Of a DNA stretch of 64,000 bases, positions 44,149 through 52,747 are shown one piece after another. This DNA comes from Actinoplanes missouriensis 431 (GTDB lineage: Bacteria; Actinomycetota; Actinomycetes; Mycobacteriales; Micromonosporaceae). Below the pieces are notes generated by a model. That model made no database searches, had not been told where the DNA came from, and saw nothing but the letters and a program-made list of their open reading frames with translations. The stretch lies in contig NC_017093.1 in NCBI RefSeq assembly GCF_000284295.1, forward strand, positions 2,666,001-2,730,000. Reading direction: 5' to 3'. Position numbers and translations under genes: made by a program. How positions within the stretch are numbered: the stretch's first letter is position 1; each line of letters opens with the position of its first letter.

Positions 44149-45213
44149 TCAGGGACGGGCGAGCAACCCGGCGTGGTTCGAACGGACGAGTCGCCGGCCG
44201 AGGTGCCGGAAAACTAGGCGGCGCACGACCCCCGGCAGGTTGCGAGCGTTGTCGCGCCGGTGGTTCTGCTCGAGCACGAACCGCACGCGCGCCGCGCGCC
44301 GGTCGCGATACCGGTTCAGCGCGTCCGGGCCGTCGCCGATCGACGCGGCCAGCACGAGCGCGTCCTCCAAGGCCATCGCGCCGCCTTGAGCCATGCTGGG
44401 GGAGCAGGCATGCGCGGCGTCGCCGAGCAGGACCACCTTCCCGTCGACCCAGTCGAAGCCGGCGATCTCGTACAGCGGCGCGAAGTACGCGTTGTCGCCG
44501 TGCTGCAGGACGTCGGTGGCGAAGCCGGCGAACAGCTCCCGCCAGTCGCCGGGCGGCGGTGACGGCGTGGCGCTGTCGATGGACGCGAAACAGTAGACCC
44601 GGCCGTTGCCGACCGGCACCGTGAGCACGCTGCGGCCCCGGTCGCCGAGAAGGACCGACCAGGTGGTGGACTCGGTGCCGTCGAAGAGGAAACGCCAGCA
44701 GACCTGCCCCAGGAACCGTGGCGCCACGGACGGGAAGACGCTGCGTCGCACGGCCGAGTCGATGCCGTCGGCCCCGATCACCACGTCATACCCAGCCCGG
44801 GAGCCGTCCGCGAACACAACCGTCCCGTCAGGCCGCGCCGACTGCACGGCGTTGCCCGGAAAGGTGGGCGGGCCGGCGGCGTCGAGCAGTAAGTCGTGCA
44901 GGGCGGCACGGCTGATCGCCCGGCTCTCGCCCACGTCGCCCCAGATCTCGTCGAGGCCGTACGACGTGAGCAGGTCGCCGGTGCGGTCGCGGATCTCCTG
45001 CCGTCCGACGGGTACGGAGCGTGTCGCGAGCCGGTCGGCGAGGCCGAGATCGCCCAGCGCCCGCACTGCGTTCGCAGGCAGGTAGAGCCCGGTGCCGCCG
45101 GCGCGGGGCGCGAGGTCACGCTCGGCCACGTCGGCCCTGACGCCGCGGGCGGCGAGCGCGATGCGCGTGGCGAGGCCGGCGATTCCCGCGCCGGCGATGA
45201 GGACACGTGTCAT
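44149..45213 (-). CDS. FAD-dependent monooxygenase
   Basis: 354 aa from ATG 45213. The FAD motif GAGIAGLATRIALAARG lies at the N-terminus. DG motif region VVIGADGIDSAVRRSVFP (about 145) and GD motif VLLGDAAHACSPSMAQGGA (about 275) define class A flavin hydroxylases (PHBH/UbiH type). It inserts oxygen into an aromatic or similar substrate using NAD(P)H. It overlaps the upstream 67-aa gene by ATGA, so the two are coupled. Likely controlled from the ECF-like site at 45454. Confidence 0.9.
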   Translation of the reverse strand: MTRVLIAGAGIAGLATRIALAARGVRADVAERDLAPRAGGTGLYLPANAVRALGDLGLADRLATRSVPVGRQEIRDRTGDLLTSYGLDEIWGDVGESRAISRAALHDLLLDAAGPPTFPGNAVQSARPDGTVVFADGSRAGYDVVIGADGIDSAVRRSVFPSVAPRFLGQVCWRFLFDGTESTTWSVLLGDRGRSVLTVPVGNGRVYCFASIDSATPSPPPGDWRELFAGFATDVLQHGDNAYFAPLYEIAGFDWVDGKVVLLGDAAHACSPSMAQGGAMALEDALVLAASIGDGPDALNRYRDRRAARVRFVLEQNHRRDNARNLPGVVRRLVFRHLGRRLVRSNHAGLLARP

Positions 45214-45413
45214 CTGTCGTCCTTGAGGGCCTGCGCCCCGAACTCCCGCTCGATCATCGACCGGAAGGCCGCGCGCACCGACCTTCCGTCGTCGAGGTCG
45301 GTGCGGAAGCGGCGGTGCTCCCACTCGTACGCGACGGTGGCGCGGTCAATCGGGTAGGCGGCCTCGCCCAAAGCGACGAGCGCTTGCCATAGGTGCTGCT
45401 TCCATCGATTCAT
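45210..45413 (-). CDS. Small protein coupled to the monooxygenase, 67 aa
   Basis: ATG 45413 has GAGGAGG 6 nt upstream. The product starts MNRWKQHLWQALVALGEAAY, continues VAYEWEHRRFRTDLDDGRS and ends REFGAQALKDDR. It is soluble and helical, without recognised family. The ATGA overlap with the monooxygenase start (45210-45213) means they are translated together and suggests an accessory function. Confidence 0.65.
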   Translation of the reverse strand: MNRWKQHLWQALVALGEAAYPIDRATVAYEWEHRRFRTDLDDGRSVRAAFRSMIEREFGAQALKDDR

Positions 45414-45453
45414 GTCGGCCTCCTCAGTGAACGCGACCGCCTCATAACCGCTT

Positions 45454-45478
45454 GAACGAAACCGTCGCACCCGTGTTC
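45454..45478. promoter_or_regulatory. ECF-like bidirectional promoter or operator
   Basis: GAAC-N17-GTTC dyad. Read on the minus strand it gives a GAAC -35 and a CGTTC -10 with 16-nt spacing, 41 nt before the 45413 start, the format of ECF-sigma promoters. Read on the plus strand it faces the sigma gene. Suggests control by that ECF sigma factor. Confidence 0.45.
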
Positions 45479-45717
45479 AGGGGTGTGACCGGCGTGGCAT
45501 GCGGTGAACCGCTTCACGCGAGTGTCGTCGCTGCTGAGGATGCGCTTGCCCGCGCCGCCGAGGCGACTGGCCCCGCAACGTCCACATGGTGTGGCCGCGC
45601 CCACCGGGCCGCACCTTCCGGTCCACCAGTGCACCTGCCAGGGATCGGCACGGGTTCGCCCGGTGCCCCTGGACAGCGACGGTGGTCATCACGGCAATCA
45701 CAAGCTTTGGGGGCGAC

Positions 45718-46257
45718 GTGGCGACCACGGTCAACGACATCTACACCCAGTACAGCCAGGTGCTGACCGGATATCTGAACGGCTTCACGGCGGCTAGCCG
45801 GCAGAGCGCGGAGGACCTGCTCCAAGAGACCATGATCCGGGTGTGGCGGCACTGGGACGACCTGCCCACCGAGCCCGAGCGCATCCGACGCTGGCTGTTC
45901 GTCGTGGCCCGCAACGTCGGCATCGACGCGATCCGCCGCACCCGGGCCCGCCCGGTCGGCGTCGAACTCATCGACGCGTTCCCGTCGTCGAACGCGGACG
46001 ACATCACCGACACGGTGGTGGCGCTGGAGTCGCTGAAGGCCGCGCTCGGCTCGCTGAGCCTCATGCACCAGCGCATCCTGACCGAGCTCTACTTCGAGGG
46101 CCGTTCCACCCATGAGGCCGCGCAGCGTCTCGGGGTGCCGGTCGGCACGGTGAAGTCGCGCGCCTTCTACGCCCTGCAGTCGCTGCGCCGTTCGATGGCC
46201 GGCCCGGACAACGAGCGGCCCCGGACCGGCCGACCGGCAAGCCGCCCGAGACGGTGA
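45718..46257 (+). CDS. ECF-subfamily RNA polymerase sigma factor
   Basis: 179 aa from GTG 45718 (GGGGGCGAC upstream); the frame is open further left but that part is Pro/Arg junk. Region 2 is DLLQETMIRVWRHWDDL and then RRWLFVVARNVGIDAIRR. Region 4 is HQRILTELYFEGRSTHEAA then QRLGVPVGTVKSRAFYALQSLR. It redirects RNA polymerase to a small regulon. No anti-sigma (zinc-finger/RskA type) gene follows, which is unusual for this class. The divergent monooxygenase operon is the likely target. Confidence 0.92.
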   Translation: MATTVNDIYTQYSQVLTGYLNGFTAASRQSAEDLLQETMIRVWRHWDDLPTEPERIRRWLFVVARNVGIDAIRRTRARPVGVELIDAFPSSNADDITDTVVALESLKAALGSLSLMHQRILTELYFEGRSTHEAAQRLGVPVGTVKSRAFYALQSLRRSMAGPDNERPRTGRPASRPRR

Positions 46258-46377
46258 CGAATCCACCTCCGTTGAGGACGGGCACTGGGGTCCGGCGCCG
46301 TTCTCCTCGCCGGCTGCCGGCACCTCGTCGCGCGGATCGAAGCCGTGGCCCCGCGAGTTCATGAACGCGGCCTTCGC

Positions 46378-46827
46378 TCAAGCCGCCGCGGGCTCGCGCA
46401 GCAGGGCCGATATGTCGGCGCGGGCCCGGTCGGTCCACCGGGCGGGCCGGTTCGTCGCCGGATCGATCTTGATGGCGACGCGGTGGCCGTGAGCGTACTG
46501 TTCGTCGCCGCTCTGGGAGAGGAGACGGAAGCCGAGGACCATGCTGGTGCCGCCGAGCTTCTCGATCCAGAGGTGCATGAGCAGCGTGCCGAATGCGGTC
46601 ACCGGGCGGTCGAAAATGATGGACACCTCACGGATCAGCTGGAACCCGTCCTCGTCACGATCGGCGCCGGCGAAACGGTAGCCCCGCGACATCCAGTGCG
46701 CGGTCACGGCCCGGTCGAGCAGGTCGACGAAGCGCGGGTGGTAAAGCGTGCCGAGGGGATCCAGGTCGCCCCAGAAGACCTGCACCGGTACGAGGACGCC
46801 ATGGGGGACGGTCAAATGTTCGCTCAC
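46378..46827 (-). CDS. Acyl-CoA thioesterase (4HBT hot-dog fold)
   Basis: 149 aa. FWGDLDPLGTLYHPRFVDLL near residue 18 contains the Asp of the 4-hydroxybenzoyl-CoA-thioesterase active site; hot-dog strands follow (IEKLGGTSMVLGFRLLS; HGHRVAIKIDP). It hydrolyses an acyl- or aroyl-CoA. Start is a GTG close behind GAAGGA. Monocistronic. Confidence 0.88.
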   Translation of the reverse strand: MSEHLTVPHGVLVPVQVFWGDLDPLGTLYHPRFVDLLDRAVTAHWMSRGYRFAGADRDEDGFQLIREVSIIFDRPVTAFGTLLMHLWIEKLGGTSMVLGFRLLSQSGDEQYAHGHRVAIKIDPATNRPARWTDRARADISALLREPAAA

Positions 46828-47138
46828 GTCCTTCTATGACGTGGATGCGCACTCCGATCTCATCGCTGTGACGCAGTCCGCACACGTTCCTCCACGGTCT
46901 CGCCGAACGCCTCAGGCTCTCCCCGACGGCCGACGTACTCCTGCTCCACCAGGCACCCTGGGGCGGGGCAGGGCCTCCCGCAGACGACACCGCTCACCCC
47001 GGCCAGCTCCCGTCGGGCGCGCCGTGCAAGCCCTCGGCACCCACAGTCGCGACGGCGTCACCTGCGTCCCCCCAGTACACGAACGCGACCGGTTCGGTCC
47101 CCGCCACGATCCATGTAACCTGCCCACGGGGGATACGA
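46828..47138. other. Intergenic region between thioesterase and LAL 3
   Basis: 311 bp between divergent genes. It contains CCAGG-CA-CCCTGG (about 46947-46959), a shortened relative of the CCAGGG dyad. No gene seen. Confidence 0.4.
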
Positions 47139-49889
47139 ATGCCAGAGAAAACTACGAACACCGAGCTGCGCGGGCGCCACCATGAGCGCGAAGCGCTCGA
47201 CCAACTGCTGAACGATGTACGGTCCGGCCACAGCCGCGTTCTGGTGCTGCGGGGCGAGGCCGGCTCGGGCAAGACCGCCCTGCTCGACCACCTGGCCGGG
47301 CTGGCCACCGGCTGCCTGGTGCTGCGGACCGCCGGCGTCGAGACGGACACCGAGACCGCGTACGCAGCCGTGCAGCAGATCTGCGCTCCCGTCCTCGATC
47401 ACTCCAGCCGCCTGCCGGAACCGCAGCGCGACGCGCTCGCCGTGGCTTTCAGCCTCAGCAGCGGTCAGCCGCCGGAAGTGCTGCTGCTCGGGCTGTCGGT
47501 CCTGGGCTTGCTCGCCGAGGCGGCCGCCGCACAACCGGTCGTGTGCGTCGTGGACGACGCCCAGTGGCTCGACAAGATGTCGGAGACCATCCTCGCCTTC
47601 GTCGCCCGCCGGGTCAGCGCGGAGGGCATCGCGATGGTCTTCGGCGTGCGGAGCGACGGGTCGGCCGACCCCCTCGCCGACCTGCCGGACATGGTCCTCG
47701 GTGGCCTCTCCGACACCGCCGCGACGGAGCTGCTGGCCTCATCGCTGCCCGGCCCGATCGATCCGTTCGTGCGTGCCCGCATCATCGCCGAGACCGGCGG
47801 GAACCCGCTGGCGCTGCTCGAGCTGCCCCGCGGGCTCTCCCCGGCCGAGCTGGCTTTCGGCTTCGGCAGGCACAGCCGGACGCCGGTGGTGGGCCGGGTG
47901 GAACAGGATTTCGAACGCCGCATCGCCGCCCTGCCCCCGGCCACCCGGAGGCTGCTGCTGGCCGCAGCGGTCGAACCGGCCGGCAACCTCGCGCTGCTCT
48001 GGCAGGCGGCGAAGCTTCTTGGCGTCGAGCCCGAGGCCGCCCTCGACGCTGAGGCGGCGGGCCTCGTCACACTCGGCCCCGGCTTCCGGTTCCGGCACTC
48101 CCTGGTGCGTTCGGCCGTGTGGCGCTCTGCTCACCCGGCCGAACTCCGCGAAACTCATAGGGCGCTCGCCGAGGTCACGGACCCGGCCGACGACCCGGAC
48201 CGGCATGCCTGGCACCGCGCGCACGCCACCGTCGGTCCCGACGAGGAGGTCGCCACCGAGCTCGAGGAGTCGGCCACCCGCGCGCTGGCCCGCGGCGGCC
48301 GCGCCGCAGCCGCCTCGTTCCTGCAGCGCGCCGCCGAGCTGACCTTCGACTCGCCCCGGCGGGCCACCCTGCTGCTGGCCGCGGCGCAGGCCTGGTTCGA
48401 CGCCGGCACCCCCGACCGTGTGCCCCCACTGCTGGTCGCGGCCAGCGCCCCCATGCTCGACCCACTGCTGCGCGCCCGCATCGAGCGGATGCAGGCCCAT
48501 GTCGCCTTCCTCGTCGAACCGGGACGGGCCTCGGCCGCCCGGATGCTGGCCGCCGCCCAGCGGCTGGAGCCGCTCGACCCGGATGCCGCCCGCCGGGCTT
48601 ATCTGTTTGCTGTCGGCGCAGCGCTGCACGCCGGTCGCCTCGGCGGAGACGACGCCCGCCGGGCTGCCGACGCCGCCCGGCAGATGCCCGCCAGCGAGGA
48701 CTTCATAGGCCTTCTGCTCACGGGTCTGACCACCTGGGTGCTCGACGGCTACGCCGAGGCCCAGCCTGCGCTCAGCCGGGCGCTCGCCGAGCTGAACACC
48801 GACGAGCACCTGGACATGCTGTGGTTGATTGCGCCTGCCGCCCACGAGCTGTTCCAGGTGCACACCGCATATCGCATCACCGACCAGGCCGTTCGGTACG
48901 CGCGGGCCACCGGATCCCAGTCCCTGCTGCCGGTCGCCCTGTCCTACCGCGCCGGCACGCTGCTGTTCATGGGACGTTTCGCCGACGCCACCGACCTGCT
49001 CGACGAGGGCTCGGTCATGGCGCAGGCCACCGGCATAGCCTTCCCCCGATTCGCGGCCCTGGCCCTGGTCGCTTTCCGGGGCGACCGCAAGCGGGTCCGG
49101 GAGCTGGTCGAGGCCATGTCTTCCCTCGCCAGCCGGCGAGGGGAGGGCCGCCTGCTCGGTCTCAGCGATTACGCCCAGGCGGTGCTCCACAACGGGCTGG
49201 GCGAGCATGCCGTCGCGCTGGAGGCTGCCCGCGCCGCTACCGGACACCGCGATGTGGCCATCTTCGGCTGGGCCTTGACCGAGTTGGCCGAGGCTGCGGC
49301 CCGAGCCGGTGACCCCGAGGCGGCCGAAGAAGCGCGGATCTGGCTGGCCGAACGCGCCGATGCGGCCGGGACGGAGTGGGCTCGCGGCGCGAGTGCGCTG
49401 GCCGAGGCGCTCGCCGACCCTTCCGAGGCGGCCGAGAATCGTTACGTCGAGGCCCTGCGACGGCTCTCCGCCGACGGCCTCGACCTGCTGGTCGCCCGCA
49501 CCCGCCTGCTGTACGGCGAATGGCTGCGCCGTCGTATGCGGCGCTCAGACGCCCGGGAGCAGCTGCGCCCCGCATACGACGCCTTCGTGGCGATCGGAGC
49601 GACCGCGTTCGCCGAGCGGGCCGGCCGTGAGCTGGCCGCGACCGGCTACCGGCCCGCCGCCACCCGGCCTTTCAGCGGGACGCGACCCGAGCTCACGGCG
49701 CAGGAGGCGCACATCGCCCGGGCGGCCGTCGCCGGCCGTACCAATGTCGAGATTGCCGCCGCGATGTTCCTCAGCCCTCGCACGGTCGAATGGCATCTCC
49801 GCAAGATCTACGCCAAGCTCGACATCAGTTCCCGCCGCGAGCTCGCCCGGGTCTGGGAACTCTCGCCGACGCACTCAATGAACAGCTGA
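47139..49889 (+). CDS. LAL-type (AAA ATPase-LuxR) regulator 3
   Basis: 916 aa, GGGGG Shine-Dalgarno. Walker A RGEAGSGKTALLDHLAG near residue 37; Walker B VCVVDDAQWLD near 130. Helical-repeat centre. C-terminal HTH LTAQEAHIARAAVAGRTN and FLSPRTVEWHLRKIYAKLD. It shares long near-identical segments with LAL 1 (24824), e.g. GNPLALLEL and GLSPAELAFGFG, so the two are recent paralogues. It is next to an SDR gene on the opposite strand, ending 13 nt from its stop. Confidence 0.92.
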   Translation: MPEKTTNTELRGRHHEREALDQLLNDVRSGHSRVLVLRGEAGSGKTALLDHLAGLATGCLVLRTAGVETDTETAYAAVQQICAPVLDHSSRLPEPQRDALAVAFSLSSGQPPEVLLLGLSVLGLLAEAAAAQPVVCVVDDAQWLDKMSETILAFVARRVSAEGIAMVFGVRSDGSADPLADLPDMVLGGLSDTAATELLASSLPGPIDPFVRARIIAETGGNPLALLELPRGLSPAELAFGFGRHSRTPVVGRVEQDFERRIAALPPATRRLLLAAAVEPAGNLALLWQAAKLLGVEPEAALDAEAAGLVTLGPGFRFRHSLVRSAVWRSAHPAELRETHRALAEVTDPADDPDRHAWHRAHATVGPDEEVATELEESATRALARGGRAAAASFLQRAAELTFDSPRRATLLLAAAQAWFDAGTPDRVPPLLVAASAPMLDPLLRARIERMQAHVAFLVEPGRASAARMLAAAQRLEPLDPDAARRAYLFAVGAALHAGRLGGDDARRAADAARQMPASEDFIGLLLTGLTTWVLDGYAEAQPALSRALAELNTDEHLDMLWLIAPAAHELFQVHTAYRITDQAVRYARATGSQSLLPVALSYRAGTLLFMGRFADATDLLDEGSVMAQATGIAFPRFAALALVAFRGDRKRVRELVEAMSSLASRRGEGRLLGLSDYAQAVLHNGLGEHAVALEAARAATGHRDVAIFGWALTELAEAAARAGDPEAAEEARIWLAERADAAGTEWARGASALAEALADPSEAAENRYVEALRRLSADGLDLLVARTRLLYGEWLRRRMRRSDAREQLRPAYDAFVAIGATAFAERAGRELAATGYRPAATRPFSGTRPELTAQEAHIARAAVAGRTNVEIAAAMFLSPRTVEWHLRKIYAKLDISSRRELARVWELSPTHSMNS

Positions 49890-49902
49890 CGGTAGCCACC
49901 GA

Positions 49903-50892
49903 TCAGAGGAAAGACACTCCGGTCAGCTTCTCGCTGAGATCCCATAGGCGCTTGGCGGACTCAGGGTCTACGGCGTACGGCATGACGCCGCTGATGTCGT
50001 TGAAGGCGCTGAGGTCCTGCACGCCGCTTTCGCTGGTCACCGCGAGCTCGGCGATGTCGCAGTTCTCGCAGTACACGCCGCCCAGGCCGGTCAGTTGAGG
50101 GCTGGTCGCGCACCACACCGGGGTTGCCGCTCCCTGCTCCGGGGTTTTGAGCTGCTTGTCGGGGTCGAGGATCGGGCTGCCGTCCGGGTTCACCATGCCG
50201 GCCGCCGCGAGCTCCGCGGTCGTCAGGTACTGCTTCAGGCCGGTTGCGACGATGCTGCCCGGGTGCGCGGCGAACGCTCGTACGCCATGGGTCTGCCCCC
50301 GCCGGTCGAGCTCGACCGCGAACAGCGACATGGCGGTCTTCGACTGTCCGTAACCCAGCCATGGATCGTACGCGCGGGTCTCGAAGTTGACGTCGTCGAA
50401 GACGACCGGGGAATGCCGGTGCCCCAGCGAGGTCAGGGTGACGACCCGCGCCTCGCCGGCCGCCTGCAGAGCCGGCCAGAGACGCGCCGCCAGCTGGAAA
50501 TGCCCGAGGTAGTTGATGGAGAACTGCAGTTCGTTCCCCCGGGCATCCCGGCCGAAGGGCGCTGCCATGATGCCCGCGGACTCCACGAGGATGTGCACGG
50601 CCGGCCCGATCCCCTCGGCAGCGGAGTCGATCGAGGTGGGGTCGCTGAGATCGAGCGTGACGAACTCGGCCGTGACCCCGGCGAGCGCGTTCCGGGCGTT
50701 CGCGGTGTCCCGGTCCAGGACGACGATCCGCGCGCCGGCCCTGCCCAGCGCTAGCGCCGTCTGCAGCCCGAGCCCGGAGTTGGCCCCGGTCACGACGGCC
50801 GTCCGGCCGCTGAGATCGATCGAGGCAGTGATGTCCGCCGTGGTGGACCCGGCTCCGAAACCCGAGTGAATGGGGCGTTGAGGGGTTGTCAT
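49903..50892 (-). CDS. Short-chain dehydrogenase (retinol-dehydrogenase-like)
   Basis: 329 aa from ATG 50892 (GAAAGGAAC upstream). NAD(P) motif VVTGANSGLGLQTALALG near residue 37; ESAGIMAAPFG; Ser in TLTSLGHRHSP; intact catalytic pair in GYGQSKTAMS. Long C-terminal region typical of the WW-oxidoreductase/retinol-dehydrogenase group. It reduces or oxidises an unknown carbonyl/alcohol. A perfect CCAGGG-N5-CCCTGG dyad lies 62 nt upstream of the start. Confidence 0.9.
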   Translation of the reverse strand: MTTPQRPIHSGFGAGSTTADITASIDLSGRTAVVTGANSGLGLQTALALGRAGARIVVLDRDTANARNALAGVTAEFVTLDLSDPTSIDSAAEGIGPAVHILVESAGIMAAPFGRDARGNELQFSINYLGHFQLAARLWPALQAAGEARVVTLTSLGHRHSPVVFDDVNFETRAYDPWLGYGQSKTAMSLFAVELDRRGQTHGVRAFAAHPGSIVATGLKQYLTTAELAAAGMVNPDGSPILDPDKQLKTPEQGAATPVWCATSPQLTGLGGVYCENCDIAELAVTSESGVQDLSAFNDISGVMPYAVDPESAKRLWDLSEKLTGVSFL

Positions 50893-50953
50893 GGTGTTCC
50901 TTTCACCTGATGTGCGTTTCGTTCGACCCTCGCGCGGGAGCGGATTGGTCGCC

Positions 50954-50970
50954 CCAGGGGAAAGCCCTGG
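50954..50970. promoter_or_regulatory. Dyad CCAGGG-N5-CCCTGG
   Basis: Perfect hexamers separated by GAAAG, upstream of the SDR gene. Same sequence and spacing as at 28730 and 34730. Probable operator. Confidence 0.6.
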
Positions 50971-51144
50971 CTGACGACCAGCCACTACTGGTCCTTGGAC
51001 GGGAGGCTTGGCTGATCCGCCGGATCCGGCGGCTCAGTTGCGGAGGTTGATTCGGCCGTCGTCCGGGTGGCAGTCAGAGATGGATCGGCGCAGCGCCGTG
51101 CGTCTTGGCAGGCCGCTGCTCGTCATCCGCCTGATCGCCGGTGG

Positions 51145-51590
51145 TCAGCGGATCGACCTGAAGGCGGCGCGGATCTCCTTGGTGAACAATTGGGGCTCTT
51201 CCCCAGTACACGCGGGCGGCCGACTCGCCGGTGCCGGTCAGCCAGTAGAGCGAGATGTTGTCGAGGACGTGCTCGCGGGTGAGGTTGCCGGATGGCCTGC
51301 CGCCGCGGAAGGCACGGGAAATCTTCTGGTAACTGTCCGTGTCGTGATCGAGCATCCAGGCCGCCAGGGCGACGGGGGAGTCGAGGAGCGCATAGCCGAT
51401 GGTCTGCGGCCGCGTCGACTGCTGAACCCGGTAGCCGCTGCCGGACGACGCGAAGACGTGAAGCGCGGCGAGCGCGGCCTTCTCCTCGCGAGTGGTCGTC
51501 GGCAGGTTGTCGGTGCGGCCCAACGCCGCCACCAGGAGGTTCAGATGAATCCCCAGCAGCACATCTGCATCCTGCAGGTTCCACCAGCGA
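51145..51590 (-). pseudogene. Epoxide hydrolase pseudogene with internal deletion
   Basis: One frame gives VLLGIHLNLLVAALG, EEKAALAALHVFASSGSGY, TRPQTIGYALLDSPVALAAW and SLYWLTGTGESAARVYW, the cap and central part of EHN-type epoxide hydrolases. About 60 nt on, in another frame, FTKEIRAAFRSIR and a stop supply the true C-terminus. Some 60 residues holding the catalytic His region are missing between them, and the N-terminal half with the nucleophile Asp is absent. It therefore has an internal deletion with frameshift plus 5' truncation. Confidence 0.8.
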
Positions 51591-51710
51591 CAACAGAACG
51601 ATGGTGACTTCGTCACCTGATTGCTCGCTGCGCCGGCAGTGCTACCGGCCCGCGGCGACAGGCCTGCCGCCACCGTCGATCGTGCGTGGTCGATGCCGCT
51701 TCCGTGGCGG

Positions 51711-52535
51711 TCAGAAGACCACTATGCCGACGCCGACCGCGATCGGCACGAGGATTTCGGCCGCCAGCAGCGAGGCCAGGAGCCTCGGGCTGGCCGCCCA
51801 GCGGGACACGGTTGCGGTGAACCGGACGGGTGGGCGGCGGGCGGGTGCACCGGGCTGTGACGGCAATTCCGCGAAGCGCACCAGTATGTTGCGGATCTGC
51901 GCCGCCGGGATGATGATCCGCTGCCATCCCGGGTCCAAGGCGGTCCAGTCGCCCTCCGTGGGGCGCACCTGCAGGGGTGGCGCCAAGACCAGTTCCCGGT
52001 CGGCGAGGGCGGCGTCGGCCGAGTAGGCGTCGCGCACCCCGACGTAGGCACTGCCATCGAGAAGCTCGACCTGCAGCTGGGTCACTATCCTATGCCCCGG
52101 CGATACGGTCGTACCGTTGTCGATCAGCCGTTGCGGGAGCCGGCCGAACACCGCCACCCACGCGCTTTCCGGAAAGACCCGGCCGGCCAGACCGGAAGTC
52201 GGTGTGACCGCGAAGCACAGCGCCGACAGGGTGGCCGACACGATCAGGAACAGCGTGATGGTCCAGCCGGTCAGCCACAGGTGATTGGCGACGTAGTGGG
52301 GGACCGTCCACATCCGGCGCGGATCTGCCAGCACGGCCGGAGTAAGCGTCCGGATGATGCCGAGAAGCACCAGGGTCGCGGCGCTGACGAAGGCACCACC
52401 GAGCAGTACGCGTGAGGTCTCCACGAATACGCTGTCCATCCGGCCGGGCCGTGACCGCTGGCGCAGCAGCTCGAGGATGATTCCGGGCAGTAGCAGCAGA
52501 ATGACGATCGACAGGCTGACGAACGTGGCCGGCAT
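51711..52535 (-). CDS. DUF6338 family membrane protein
   Basis: 274 aa from ATG 52535. Three hydrophobic helices: FVSLSIVILLLLPGIILELL (4-23), VLLGGAFVSAATLVLLGII (about 42-60), and LTGWTITLFLIVSATLSALC (about 87-106). A soluble domain follows with QLQVELLDGSAYVGVRDAYS and DRELVLAPPL, then a final hydrophobic segment (LLAAEILVPIAVGVGIVVF). The pattern matches DUF6338, a family of small bacterial membrane proteins of unknown role. It starts 4 nt after the 67-aa gene, which starts 4 nt after the CHAT gene, so all three are one translational unit. I infer that it is the membrane output of that unit. Confidence 0.72.
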   Translation of the reverse strand: MPATFVSLSIVILLLLPGIILELLRQRSRPGRMDSVFVETSRVLLGGAFVSAATLVLLGIIRTLTPAVLADPRRMWTVPHYVANHLWLTGWTITLFLIVSATLSALCFAVTPTSGLAGRVFPESAWVAVFGRLPQRLIDNGTTVSPGHRIVTQLQVELLDGSAYVGVRDAYSADAALADRELVLAPPLQVRPTEGDWTALDPGWQRIIIPAAQIRNILVRFAELPSQPGAPARRPPVRFTATVSRWAASPRLLASLLAAEILVPIAVGVGIVVF

Positions 52536-52539
52536 CCGA

Positions 52540-52743
52540 TCACGCGCCGTCAGGCTGCTTGCCGGACGGCGGCGTGTCCTTGCGCTGGGCTGCGGAGGAC
52601 CGGGCGGGCGTACGTTTCGCCGGCTTCGGAGCGAGCAGGGCGCTGAGGTCGACGGGATTTTCGTCGTCGACGACAAGGCCGCGGTGGATGAGGTCGTCGC
52701 TGGGATCCGAGGGCTGAGACGCCTGAGTCATGCGCTTGTCCAT
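52540..52743 (-). CDS. Small disordered protein between CHAT and DUF6338 genes, 67 aa
   Basis: Starts MDKRMTQASQPSDPSDDLIH (second ATG at 52731 possible), then RGLVVDDENPVDLSALLAPK and a Lys/Arg/Ser/Pro-rich tail ending GKQPDGA. No fold is expected apart from a short hydrophobic stretch VDLSALL. The acidic front and basic tail suggest a linear-motif adaptor or a protease substrate. Start and stop lie within 4 nt of both neighbours. No homologue recognised. Confidence 0.7.
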   Translation of the reverse strand: MDKRMTQASQPSDPSDDLIHRGLVVDDENPVDLSALLAPKPAKRTPARSSAAQRKDTPPSGKQPDGA

Positions 52744-52747
52744 TCAG

